Shown here: positions 7,011 to 12,916 of the stretch, piece by piece | How the letters are laid out: each line of letters begins with the position of its first letter | Position numbering within the stretch: position 1 is the first letter of the stretch | Origin: an uncultured Oscillibacter sp. | Lineage (GTDB): Bacteria; Bacillota; Clostridia; Oscillospirales; Oscillospiraceae | Assembly: GCA_910577405.1 (NCBI GenBank) | Contig: CAJTMG010000035.1 | Location: 1-19,653, forward strand | Direction of reading: 5' to 3' | Length of the DNA stretch: 19,653 bases | Notes under the pieces: generated by a model | The model's database searches: none | What the model saw: the letters and a program-made list of their open reading frames with translations, nothing else | What the model was told of the DNA's origin: nothing | Made by a program: the position numbers and the translations under genes

Positions 7011-8245
7011 AGGGAAGAAGACTGCTGCCGGTGCTTTTACTGGCCTGGTGTACTTATATGACGGCCTATCTCTGCCGGGTGAATCTGTCTGCGGTGCTGG
7101 ACAAGCTGGCGGGAGGGCTGGGAGTCAGCGTGGAGTATCTGGGTCTGACCAGTTCGGTGTATTTTGTTGTTTACGCCGTAGGCCAGCTTCTGAACGGGGC
7201 GATCGGCGACCGGGTGAATCCATACCATTTCGTGATGCTGGCCTTGGCGTCTACGGGGGGAATCAATCTGATTTTGGCCTTTCAGACCAGCGGAACGGCG
7301 TTTACGATTCTCTGGGGTCTGAACGGCTTCTGTCAGTCCATGTTCTGGAGCACCCTGCTGCGCCTGCTGTCCTTCCACACGCAAGAGGGCCAGCGGAAAA
7401 ACGTCTCTGCCGTGATGTCCACCTGTTCCGTGACGGGCTATCTGTTCAGTTGGATCGTTCTGAGCTGGCTGTTTCAGGAGTGCGCCTTCCGGCCCTACTT
7501 CCTTGTGCCCGCCTTGATTGCCCTGGCTTTGATACCGGCCTGGTTCGTGCTTTCCCGGAAGGCGCCCATTACTGCCGCTGCCGGGGGACGTCCGACCGCG
7601 CCGCCTCTGCCGCAGATTGCCCGGGAGTTTATGCAGGACCGGCTGTTCTTCATCTGCCTGCTCTGTATGCTGGTAGGGGCGATTCAGGAGGGGGCTGTGT
7701 TCTGGCTGCCGATGATTTTTACCAACGTGCTGGATTTGGGAGAAAATTCGCTGCTGCTTCTGGTACTGGTGCCCCTTGCGAAGCTGGCGGGGGTCTTCCT
7801 GGCCCGGGAGCTGCTGACCAGACTGGGAGACAATGTGCGGCGGGCCATGATTCTGACACTGACCGTTGCCTGTGTTGCGGCGGCGGCTCTGGTCCTGACG
7901 GCTTCCAAGACCTCGCTGTTTACCGCCGTTTTGATTGCTCTTTTGATTGCTGTGGTAAACGCAGGCAACTGGTTTATGATTTCCTATCTGCCTCTTTACT
8001 TTTCCGGACGCAATATAGTATCCACTCTGGTAGGGACCTTTGATTTTTCCACCTACGTCGGCGCGTCCCTGATGTCCGGTTTGTTGGGGAATCTGCTGGC
8101 GCGGGCGGGCTGGATAGCGCTGCCGGTTCTGTGGCTGGCCCTTTCCGTTTCTGGACTGCTGCTGGCGTTTACGGGCGCGGGAGCCTGCCTTGCGCGGAGA
8201 GGGGAAAAGCGGACAGTTCAGCAGGCGCAGAAAGCGGAAAAGTAA
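7007..8245 (+). CDS. MFS transporter, OPA (organophosphate:phosphate antiporter)-like
   Basis: This encodes 412 residues with about twelve hydrophobic helices and a cytoplasmic loop near residues 185-205. The first helix contains TAYLCRVNLSAV, in which Arg24 lines up with the substrate-phosphate-binding arginine after helix 1 in GlpT and UhpT. NGAIGDRVNPYHF matches the conserved loop 2-3 of that family. The substrate is therefore likely a phosphorylated or other anionic small molecule, but this is inference from motifs. GlpT-like members also need a second arginine in helix 7, which I could not place with certainty. Start: ATG overlapping the regulator stop by four bases, with GAGGAGG twelve bases upstream. 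The regulator most likely controls it. It ends before a strong hairpin. Confidence 0.88.
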   Translation: MKGRRLLPVLLLAWCTYMTAYLCRVNLSAVLDKLAGGLGVSVEYLGLTSSVYFVVYAVGQLLNGAIGDRVNPYHFVMLALASTGGINLILAFQTSGTAFTILWGLNGFCQSMFWSTLLRLLSFHTQEGQRKNVSAVMSTCSVTGYLFSWIVLSWLFQECAFRPYFLVPALIALALIPAWFVLSRKAPITAAAGGRPTAPPLPQIAREFMQDRLFFICLLCMLVGAIQEGAVFWLPMIFTNVLDLGENSLLLLVLVPLAKLAGVFLARELLTRLGDNVRRAMILTLTVACVAAAALVLTASKTSLFTAVLIALLIAVVNAGNWFMISYLPLYFSGRNIVSTLVGTFDFSTYVGASLMSGLLGNLLARAGWIALPVLWLALSVSGLLLAFTGAGACLARRGEKRTVQQAQKAEK

Positions 8246-8260
8246 GCAAAAACATAGAAA

Positions 8261-8310
8261 CGGGGGGCTTCCAAGGGGTTCATACGACCTTTTGGAGCTT
8301 CCCGTTTTTA
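8261..8310 (+). terminator. Intrinsic terminator of the rpiR-like/MFS operon
   Basis: An imperfect but long stem, CGGGGGGCTTCCAA with TTGGAGCTTCCCG, is followed by TTTTTA, 15 bp past the MFS stop codon. A diverged copy of the same hairpin lies about 120 bp further on (8381-8430). Confidence 0.7.
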
Positions 8311-8370
8311 TCAAGGGAATCGTCAAAGGGAATGCCGTTTTGGGGAACATCCCGCTGTTGTCAGCATCAG

Positions 8371-8430
8371 AAAAAGAACACAGGAAGTCTTCAAAAGAGG
8401 TTGGACGACTTTTGAAAACTCCCTGTTATT
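8371..8430. terminator. Second hairpin, terminator for the YcxB-like gene (minus) and possibly bidirectional
   Basis: GGAAGTCTTCAAAAG (8383-8397) pairs with CTTTTGAAAACTCC (8409-8422); the core of eight pairs is perfect. On the minus strand it is followed by TGTGTTCTTTTT, a good terminator tail for the gene ending at 8451. On the plus strand a weaker tail CTGTTATTATC follows. Loop and tail share GGTT, ACGAC, CTCCCTGTTATTATCAA-like words with the preceding terminator, so one looks like a diverged duplicate of the other. Confidence 0.65.
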
Positions 8431-8450
8431 ATCAAAGAAAAGATTACCTG

Positions 8451-8984
8451 TTAAGTTGTCCTGAAACGTGAACCGAAATTTTTCCCAAGACGGCGGCGGA
8501 AATTTTCGCGAAGTGCGGCGCGCTGGGTGTCGGAAAGGGCGCGGCAGGGGAGGAGATAGAGGTCCTGGGCAGAGGTATAGATCAGGAATAAATGGCTCAG
8601 CTCAAAGACGCAGGTAAGGTTTCCGGTTTGCTGCACGGCCTTGATGTTCCACTCTGGAATCTCGAACTGCACCCGATGGCTTTCCAGTGTGGCCCGGTAG
8701 GTACAGCCGATAAAATTCCCCGGCGTGCGCAGGTACTGCCGGATATCCCGTTCCGTCCCGGCGAAGAGCAGCAGGCCCCAGACCAGGTAAGCGGCGGCGA
8801 TGAGGAAGACCAGCGGATTGGGGGTCCCGAGTCCCAGACTGGAGCCGATACCGTACAGCGCCGCGGCCAGAAGGACTGCAAACATGATTTGCAGGGGCCT
8901 GCGGTGCCGGAGGAAGAGACCGTAATACGACGCCTGCCGGAAATCGGAAACCGTCACTGTGTATTCTGTCTGAATTTTTTCCAT
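8451..8984 (-). CDS. YcxB-like membrane protein
   Basis: This encodes 177 residues. Two membrane helices sit at about residues 32-50 and 57-76 (LQIMFAVLLAAALYGIGSSL and VFLIAAAYLVWGLLLFAG), preceded by a short charged N-terminus with RHRRP. The C-terminal 90 residues are a soluble beta-rich part: YRATLESHRVQFEIPEWNIKAVQQ, then FLIYTSAQDLYLLPCRALSD. This matches the YcxB-like domain (PF14317), where two helices precede a PH-like part; the molecular role of the family is not known. Start: ATG with GGAGG six bases upstream. It has its own promoter and terminator and lies downstream of the histidine kinase on the same strand, so it may also receive read-through from that operon. Confidence 0.8.
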   Translation of the reverse strand: MEKIQTEYTVTVSDFRQASYYGLFLRHRRPLQIMFAVLLAAALYGIGSSLGLGTPNPLVFLIAAAYLVWGLLLFAGTERDIRQYLRTPGNFIGCTYRATLESHRVQFEIPEWNIKAVQQTGNLTCVFELSHLFLIYTSAQDLYLLPCRALSDTQRAALRENFRRRLGKNFGSRFRTT

Positions 8985-9017
8985 GGCAGCCTCCTGATTT
9001 GCGTATATTGTTTTTCT

Positions 9018-9046
9018 ATTTTACCGGATTTTTCACTGCGGGTCAA
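9018..9046 (-). promoter_or_regulatory. Promoter of the YcxB-like gene
   Basis: On the minus strand TTGACC (9041-9046) and TAAAAT (9018-9023) are separated by 17 bp, 34 bp before the ATG. Both boxes are one base from consensus. Confidence 0.75.
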
Positions 9047-9093
9047 CAGAAGATATGGAATCCGGACAGAAAACAGCGTTAAAGCCCCTCGGT

Positions 9094-10410
9094 TTACTTA
9101 CAAACGGACGGCTGGGACAAGGGCAGGGAGGCGATCAGCTCGAACCGGCCTCCGGAGGCGCGGATATCCAGGGCGCCGCCGTAGCGTTCAGCGATTTCGC
9201 GCATACCGGGAACGCCGAAGCCATGGGCGCTCTTGTCCTCCTTGGAGGTGACGAGGTCCGGCGGCAGGGGTCCCTGGAAGGCGTTGACGACCCGGAGCAT
9301 AAACAGCCCCTTTTCGGTCCGGCAGCGCAGGAGGACCCGATGGTCACAGGTTTGCAGAGCGGCCTCCTGCGCGTTGTCCAAAGCGTTGCCCAGAAGCGCG
9401 CAGAGGTCCACGGCGTCCAGGGGCAGTTCTTTGGGCAGCGAGACGGCGAAATCAGCCTCCAGACCCACCTGCCGGAGGCTTTCCAGCTTGGCCGAAAGAA
9501 CCGCGTTTGCAGCGTCGTTTTCGCACAGCCGCCGTCCGCCCTGCAATGCCGGGGAACCTGACAGCCTGTCCAGATATTGCAGGGCCTGTTCGCTCTCGCC
9601 CCGTTCCAGAAGCCCCTGTATAGCCGTCAGATGATTCCGCAGGTCGTGGCGTATGGTCCGTACCTGCTGTTCCTCCCGCTGCAAGCCCTGATAGTAGCTC
9701 TCCCGCAGGGATGCCAGTTTGTCCGCCTGTTTCAGACGCTCGTGTTCCGCCAGAACCAGCAGGGCGTAAAGCAGCGCCAAGGCCGTCAGGAACACGAAGG
9801 GCAGAACCGCAAGACCCATGCGCAAGGCCAGATCGTAAAGCGCCGGGAAATCGAACTTGTTGTAAGTCAGCAATATCACCGCCAGCAAGGAGCAAAAGGG
9901 CATCATGGAGAGAATCAGCAGCAATTTCCAGAGGGTCGGGGACAGCCTTGGCGGGTGTTCCGGAAAAAGCTCCCGCCCCAAAAAATAAAGGGTTCCCCAG
10001 ACGACAGGGCGCAGGAGACGGACAAGGGCCTCATACAGGAACTTATAAGACGTATCGCTGGCAGCCTGGAACAGTTCTCCAATGTAAGTATCCAACAGGG
10101 CGTTGACCGGCATTATCAGGCAGAAGAAAATGGCGGTAACGGCAATCCGTCCGGCGAGACTTCCCCGGGAGCAGGCGAGGAAGACGGCGAAAAATACCGG
10201 AAGGGTAAAAAGCAGATTATTGTCCCCGACCCAGATCACCATACCCGTCGTGCCGCCCAGAAGGAGGAGCAGCATAATGCGCCAACGTCTGCGGGACTTG
10301 AGGTTCAGGAAAGCCGAAACGGTTTTGTAAAGGCAAACGGAGCTGATCATCAACGGAAATACCCAGAACCAATCCCGGACGATCTCCCACAGATACACCA
10401 TTAACATCAT
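9094..10410 (-). CDS. GHKL sensor histidine kinase (partner of LytTR regulator)
   Basis: This encodes 438 residues. The N-terminal half has about six membrane helices with little extracellular loop, typical of kinases that sense peptides or membrane damage with an ABC partner. A helix with LAEHERLKQADKLASL leads into the dimerisation region, where His255 in RTIRHDLRNHL is the phosphorylation site. The ATPase follows, with an N-box LLGNALDNAQEA (339-350) and a G-box HGFGVPGMREIAERYGG (396-412); this is the AgrC/GHKL class of ATPase rather than the classical HATPase_c type. The ATG overlaps the regulator stop (TGATG), with GGAGGG just upstream, so the pair is translationally coupled. An ATG three bases further in is an equal start candidate. 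It should phosphorylate the LytTR regulator encoded upstream. Confidence 0.92.
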   Translation of the reverse strand: MMLMVYLWEIVRDWFWVFPLMISSVCLYKTVSAFLNLKSRRRWRIMLLLLLGGTTGMVIWVGDNNLLFTLPVFFAVFLACSRGSLAGRIAVTAIFFCLIMPVNALLDTYIGELFQAASDTSYKFLYEALVRLLRPVVWGTLYFLGRELFPEHPPRLSPTLWKLLLILSMMPFCSLLAVILLTYNKFDFPALYDLALRMGLAVLPFVFLTALALLYALLVLAEHERLKQADKLASLRESYYQGLQREEQQVRTIRHDLRNHLTAIQGLLERGESEQALQYLDRLSGSPALQGGRRLCENDAANAVLSAKLESLRQVGLEADFAVSLPKELPLDAVDLCALLGNALDNAQEAALQTCDHRVLLRCRTEKGLFMLRVVNAFQGPLPPDLVTSKEDKSAHGFGVPGMREIAERYGGALDIRASGGRFELIASLPLSQPSVCK

Positions 10411-11120
10411 CAGCCCTCCAGGGACGCCCGTGCCAAAGCCGCCAGAACCGCCTGCCTGTACGCCCTGCTGACTGGAAGGGGCTTGTCCTCTGCATAGACC
10501 TGACTGCCGTCCAGCCGCGACACCGCCCCCGCCCGGACCAGATACCGCTGATGGATGCGAACGAAGTCCTCCCCCAGTTCCTTGGCCACGTCATCCAGCT
10601 TGCCATAAAAGACGTAGGTCCGTTCCGGGGTGACGCAGGAGACCTGCCGGCGGTCGGACTGGAAATAGACGATGGACTGCCGGGGAATCCGATAAAAGGT
10701 CTCTCCGCTGCGGCAGACAAAGGCGTCGTCCAGAATCCTCTGTGCGGCGGCGCGGTCCAGCACATCGTCCAGCTTTTCTGGCTGCGGCGGCTTCATCAGG
10801 TAACCCAGGGCGCCCACGCTGTAGCCGTCAAACACATAGTCTGTATAGCCGGTGACGAAGACAAGCTGCAAACCCGCGTCCGAAGCCCGAAGCCGCCGCG
10901 CCGTCTCCATACCGTCCAAGCCCTCCATCTCAATGTCCAGAAAGATCAAATCCAGTTCGCCCACGTGATGTTCCAGCCAGCGCAGAAGACCCTCTCCGGA
11001 CGAAAACGAGAAGAACTGTCCCTGCACCCGGCGGCGGTCCAAAGCGCGTTCCAGGGCGGACTCCAGGCCAAGGCGGGCGTCGGAATTGTCGTCGCAGATA
11101 CCGATACGAATCATTTGCAT
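10410..11120 (-). CDS. LytTR response regulator (AgrA/LytR type)
   Basis: This encodes 236 residues. The receiver domain (1-120) has the acidic pocket in GICDDN (Asp10, Asp11), the phosphoacceptor Asp62 in LIFLDIEM, Thr90 in FVTGYTDY and Lys110 in GYLMKPP. The LytTR DNA-binding domain (about 138-230) has IPRQSIVYFQSDRRQVSC, TYVFYGKLDDVAKELGEDFVRIHQRYLVRAGAVSRL and a basic C-terminus. It should bind as a dimer to tandem 9-bp direct repeats, and such repeats lie directly in front of this gene. ATG at 11120 and ATG at 11114 are both possible; GGGGG lies four or ten bases upstream. It is co-transcribed with the kinase and divergent to the TraX/ABC operon, its most likely target. Confidence 0.95.
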   Translation of the reverse strand: MQMIRIGICDDNSDARLGLESALERALDRRRVQGQFFSFSSGEGLLRWLEHHVGELDLIFLDIEMEGLDGMETARRLRASDAGLQLVFVTGYTDYVFDGYSVGALGYLMKPPQPEKLDDVLDRAAAQRILDDAFVCRSGETFYRIPRQSIVYFQSDRRQVSCVTPERTYVFYGKLDDVAKELGEDFVRIHQRYLVRAGAVSRLDGSQVYAEDKPLPVSRAYRQAVLAALARASLEG

Positions 11121-11158
11121 AAACCCCCGTTTGAATTAGGAATGATTGTTTATCTCCG

Positions 11159-11187
11159 ATTTTACCACATCCGAAGCCGTTCGCCAA
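11159..11187 (-). promoter_or_regulatory. Promoter of the LytTR regulator/kinase operon
   Basis: On the minus strand TTGGCG (11182-11187) and TAAAAT (11159-11164) are separated by exactly 17 bp. The -35 matches consensus at only four positions, as expected for an activator-dependent promoter. A tandem LytTR box lies one base upstream. Confidence 0.7.
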
Positions 11188-11188
11188 A

Positions 11189-11218
11189 CCAAACTTGACG
11201 GCAGATTTGCCAAACTTG
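11189..11218 (-). promoter_or_regulatory. Tandem LytTR binding site
   Basis: On the minus strand CAAGTTTGG occurs at 11210-11218 and again at 11189-11197, with the identical word extending to GTCAAGTTTGG in both copies. The starts are 21 bp apart, leaving 12 bp between the 9-mers. Published LytTR sites are 9-bp direct repeats ([TA][AC][CA]GTTN[AG][TG]) with about 12 bp between them; both copies match 8 of 9 positions. The proximal repeat ends one base before the -35 box. The site also sits about 120-150 bp upstream of the divergent TraX gene. Confidence 0.75.
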
Positions 11219-11268
11219 ACAGCGCTTCCGTTCTCTGCGCGAAACTTTACACCGAACCCGTCAAAGAG

Positions 11269-11298
11269 AACGTCCCCGTTTGCGGAGGGCGTTTTTTT
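11269..11298 (+). terminator. Orphan intrinsic terminator in the leader of the TraX/ABC operon
   Basis: AACGTCCCCG (11269-11278) pairs with CGGAGGGCGTT (11283-11293) in a ten-pair stem with one bulged A and the tetraloop TTTG, followed by a run of T up to 11298. It points in the + direction 40 bp before the TraX ATG, although no + strand gene precedes it. It could act as an attenuator of the operon or end a short leader RNA. A weak promoter-like pair downstream (TTTGCG at 11279-11284, TATGCT at 11303-11308, spacer 18) could instead start the operon after it. Confidence 0.65.
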
Positions 11299-11338
11299 GC
11301 GCTATGCTGAAGCCAAGGAAAACAAGGAGGGAGTTATA

Positions 11339-12097
11339 ATGAATACACAGACAATCCGGCGCGCCCTGACCACTCCGGCGATGGTACCGGAGCGGGGAGA
11401 GCGGCTGAAAACCAATCTGGATACGGATTTGCTGAAACTGATTGCCATCGTCTCCATGCTGATTGATCATGTGGGCGGGGCGTTCTTCCCGGAGGTTGGC
11501 GCGTTCCGCTGGATTGGCCGGCTGGCGTTTCCAATCTTCTGCTACTGTATGACCGTGGGTCTGCTGTACACCCGGGACATTGTTCGGTACTTAGGCCGTC
11601 TGGCGGTGTTCGCGGCAATTTCCCAGCCCTTCTATATGCTGGCGTTCCATCCCCGCGATTGGATGATTGACCGGAACTGGGCCAACTGGAACATTTTCTT
11701 TACCCTCTTCCTGTCTCTGCTGGCGATGTACGGTTTCAAGGAACGGAAATGGTGGCTGTTCGGGCTGGCGTTCTTTGCGGTCTGCTGGTGGAATTTCGAT
11801 TATTCCGGCATTGGCGTGCAGTTGATGCTGATTTTCTTCCTCTGCCGGAATCATCCCAGGATTGGCGCGGCGCTTTACGTTCTGACATACCTACCCGCCC
11901 TCTGGACCGGCTATCCGGAAGACCCTCTTTGCCTGACCCTGGGCGGACTGACTGTGGACTGGTCGTTCTTTGCGGTCTTTGCGGCGCTGCTGATCTTTGT
12001 CCCCGCCCATACCGGAATCAAAATCCCGAAATGGTTCTTTTACGCTTTCTATCCTGTCCATCTGGCGGTGATCGCCATACTGCAATTCGTTCTGTAA
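11339..12097 (+). CDS. TraX-family integral membrane protein
   Basis: This encodes 252 residues. The family motif DLLKLIAIVSMLIDHVGGAFFP at 30-51, with the Asp43-His44 pair in the first helix, is characteristic of the TraX family (PF05857). About seven hydrophobic helices follow, with Trp- and Phe-rich segments and WNIFFTLFLSLLAMYG in the middle. TraX of the F plasmid acetylates the N-terminus of pilin; the chromosomal members in Clostridia have no established role but are probably membrane acyltransferases. Start: ATG at 11339 with AAGGAGG eight bases upstream; the frame is open 48 codons further, but that stretch contains the leader terminator. It lies 15 bp ahead of the ABC ATPase gene and heads that operon, so it may modify a peptide or the cell envelope in the same process. 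Confidence 0.88.
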   Translation: MNTQTIRRALTTPAMVPERGERLKTNLDTDLLKLIAIVSMLIDHVGGAFFPEVGAFRWIGRLAFPIFCYCMTVGLLYTRDIVRYLGRLAVFAAISQPFYMLAFHPRDWMIDRNWANWNIFFTLFLSLLAMYGFKERKWWLFGLAFFAVCWWNFDYSGIGVQLMLIFFLCRNHPRIGAALYVLTYLPALWTGYPEDPLCLTLGGLTVDWSFFAVFAALLIFVPAHTGIKIPKWFFYAFYPVHLAVIAILQFVL

Positions 12098-12112
12098 GAA
12101 AGGAAGAAACAT

Positions 12113-12856
12113 ATGTTGAAAGTAGAAAATCTGCACAAATCCTACCAGGTTGGCAAAAATACCTATGAAGTGCTGAAAGGCGTCTCACTGGAGGTAAAAA
12201 AGGGGGAATTTGTAGCGGTGATGGGTCCGTCCGGTTCCGGGAAGACCACGCTTCTGAACTGCATTTCCTGTTACATCCCCGCCGGTTCCGGGAGCATCCG
12301 TCTGGGGGATACAGAACTGGCCCGTCTGGATGAGGACAGTCTTGCGGAGATCCGGAACCAGAAGCTGGGCTTTGTCTTCCAGGACTTCCTCCTGCTGGAC
12401 GGCCTGACAGTGCGGCAGAACATCCTCCTGCCCTCTATCATCGGCGGACTGGTGACAGACCTTGTGGAACGCCGTGCGGACCAGCTCTGCGAGGTTTTCG
12501 GCATCTCCGGCATCCAGGATAAATACCCTGCGGAGATTTCCGGCGGCGAGAAACAGCGTACCGCCGTAGCCCGGGCCTTGATCAACCATCCCCTTCTGAT
12601 TCTGGCCGACGAACCCACCGGCAATCTGGACAGCAAATCCACCCGAACGGTCATTCGTTCCTTTGAGCAGGCGAAGGATTCTCTGGAGGCCACGATTTTT
12701 ATGGTCACCCACGATTCCTATGCCGCCTCCTTCTGCGACCGGGTGGTGATCCTCCGGGACGGCGTGGTCTGGCGCGCCCTGGAGAAAAACGCGGAGGACC
12801 GGGAGCATTTTCAGGACCGGCTTCTGGACTCCATCCGCGAAATGGGCAGGGAGTGA
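12113..12856 (+). CDS. ABC transporter ATP-binding protein, BceA/MacB-type
   Basis: This encodes 247 residues and is a complete nucleotide-binding domain. It has Walker A GPSGSGKT (38-45), Q-loop Gln90 in FVFQDFLLLDGLTVRQN, signature ISGGEKQR (142-149), Walker B LLILADEPTGNLDS with catalytic Glu167, and switch His200 in MVTHD. The DEPTGNLDS string and the length put it in the LolD/MacB/BceA group that drives FtsX-type permeases. Together with the permease downstream it would form a BceAB-like complex that frees targets from antimicrobial peptides or exports peptides at the membrane. Start: ATG at 12113, preceded by AAAGGA about nine bases upstream. It lies between TraX (15 bp) and the permease (60 bp), all on the same strand. 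Confidence 0.95.
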   Translation: MLKVENLHKSYQVGKNTYEVLKGVSLEVKKGEFVAVMGPSGSGKTTLLNCISCYIPAGSGSIRLGDTELARLDEDSLAEIRNQKLGFVFQDFLLLDGLTVRQNILLPSIIGGLVTDLVERRADQLCEVFGISGIQDKYPAEISGGEKQRTAVARALINHPLLILADEPTGNLDSKSTRTVIRSFEQAKDSLEATIFMVTHDSYAASFCDRVVILRDGVVWRALEKNAEDREHFQDRLLDSIREMGRE

Positions 12857-12916
12857 ATCAAAAGTTGGGAATTCTATTTGGAAAAGAATGCCTGATCTTC
12901 AAGGAGTGGTGAGTAT

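Noticed and set aside
7037..8350. 437-codon minus strand frame
   Set aside because: Antisense to the MFS gene; Gln and Arg rich shadow without any domain.
11142..11198. 18-codon + strand leader peptide ahead of the orphan terminator
   Set aside because: The start is next to AGGA with no spacing, it overlaps the minus strand promoter, and the peptide does not extend to the hairpin.
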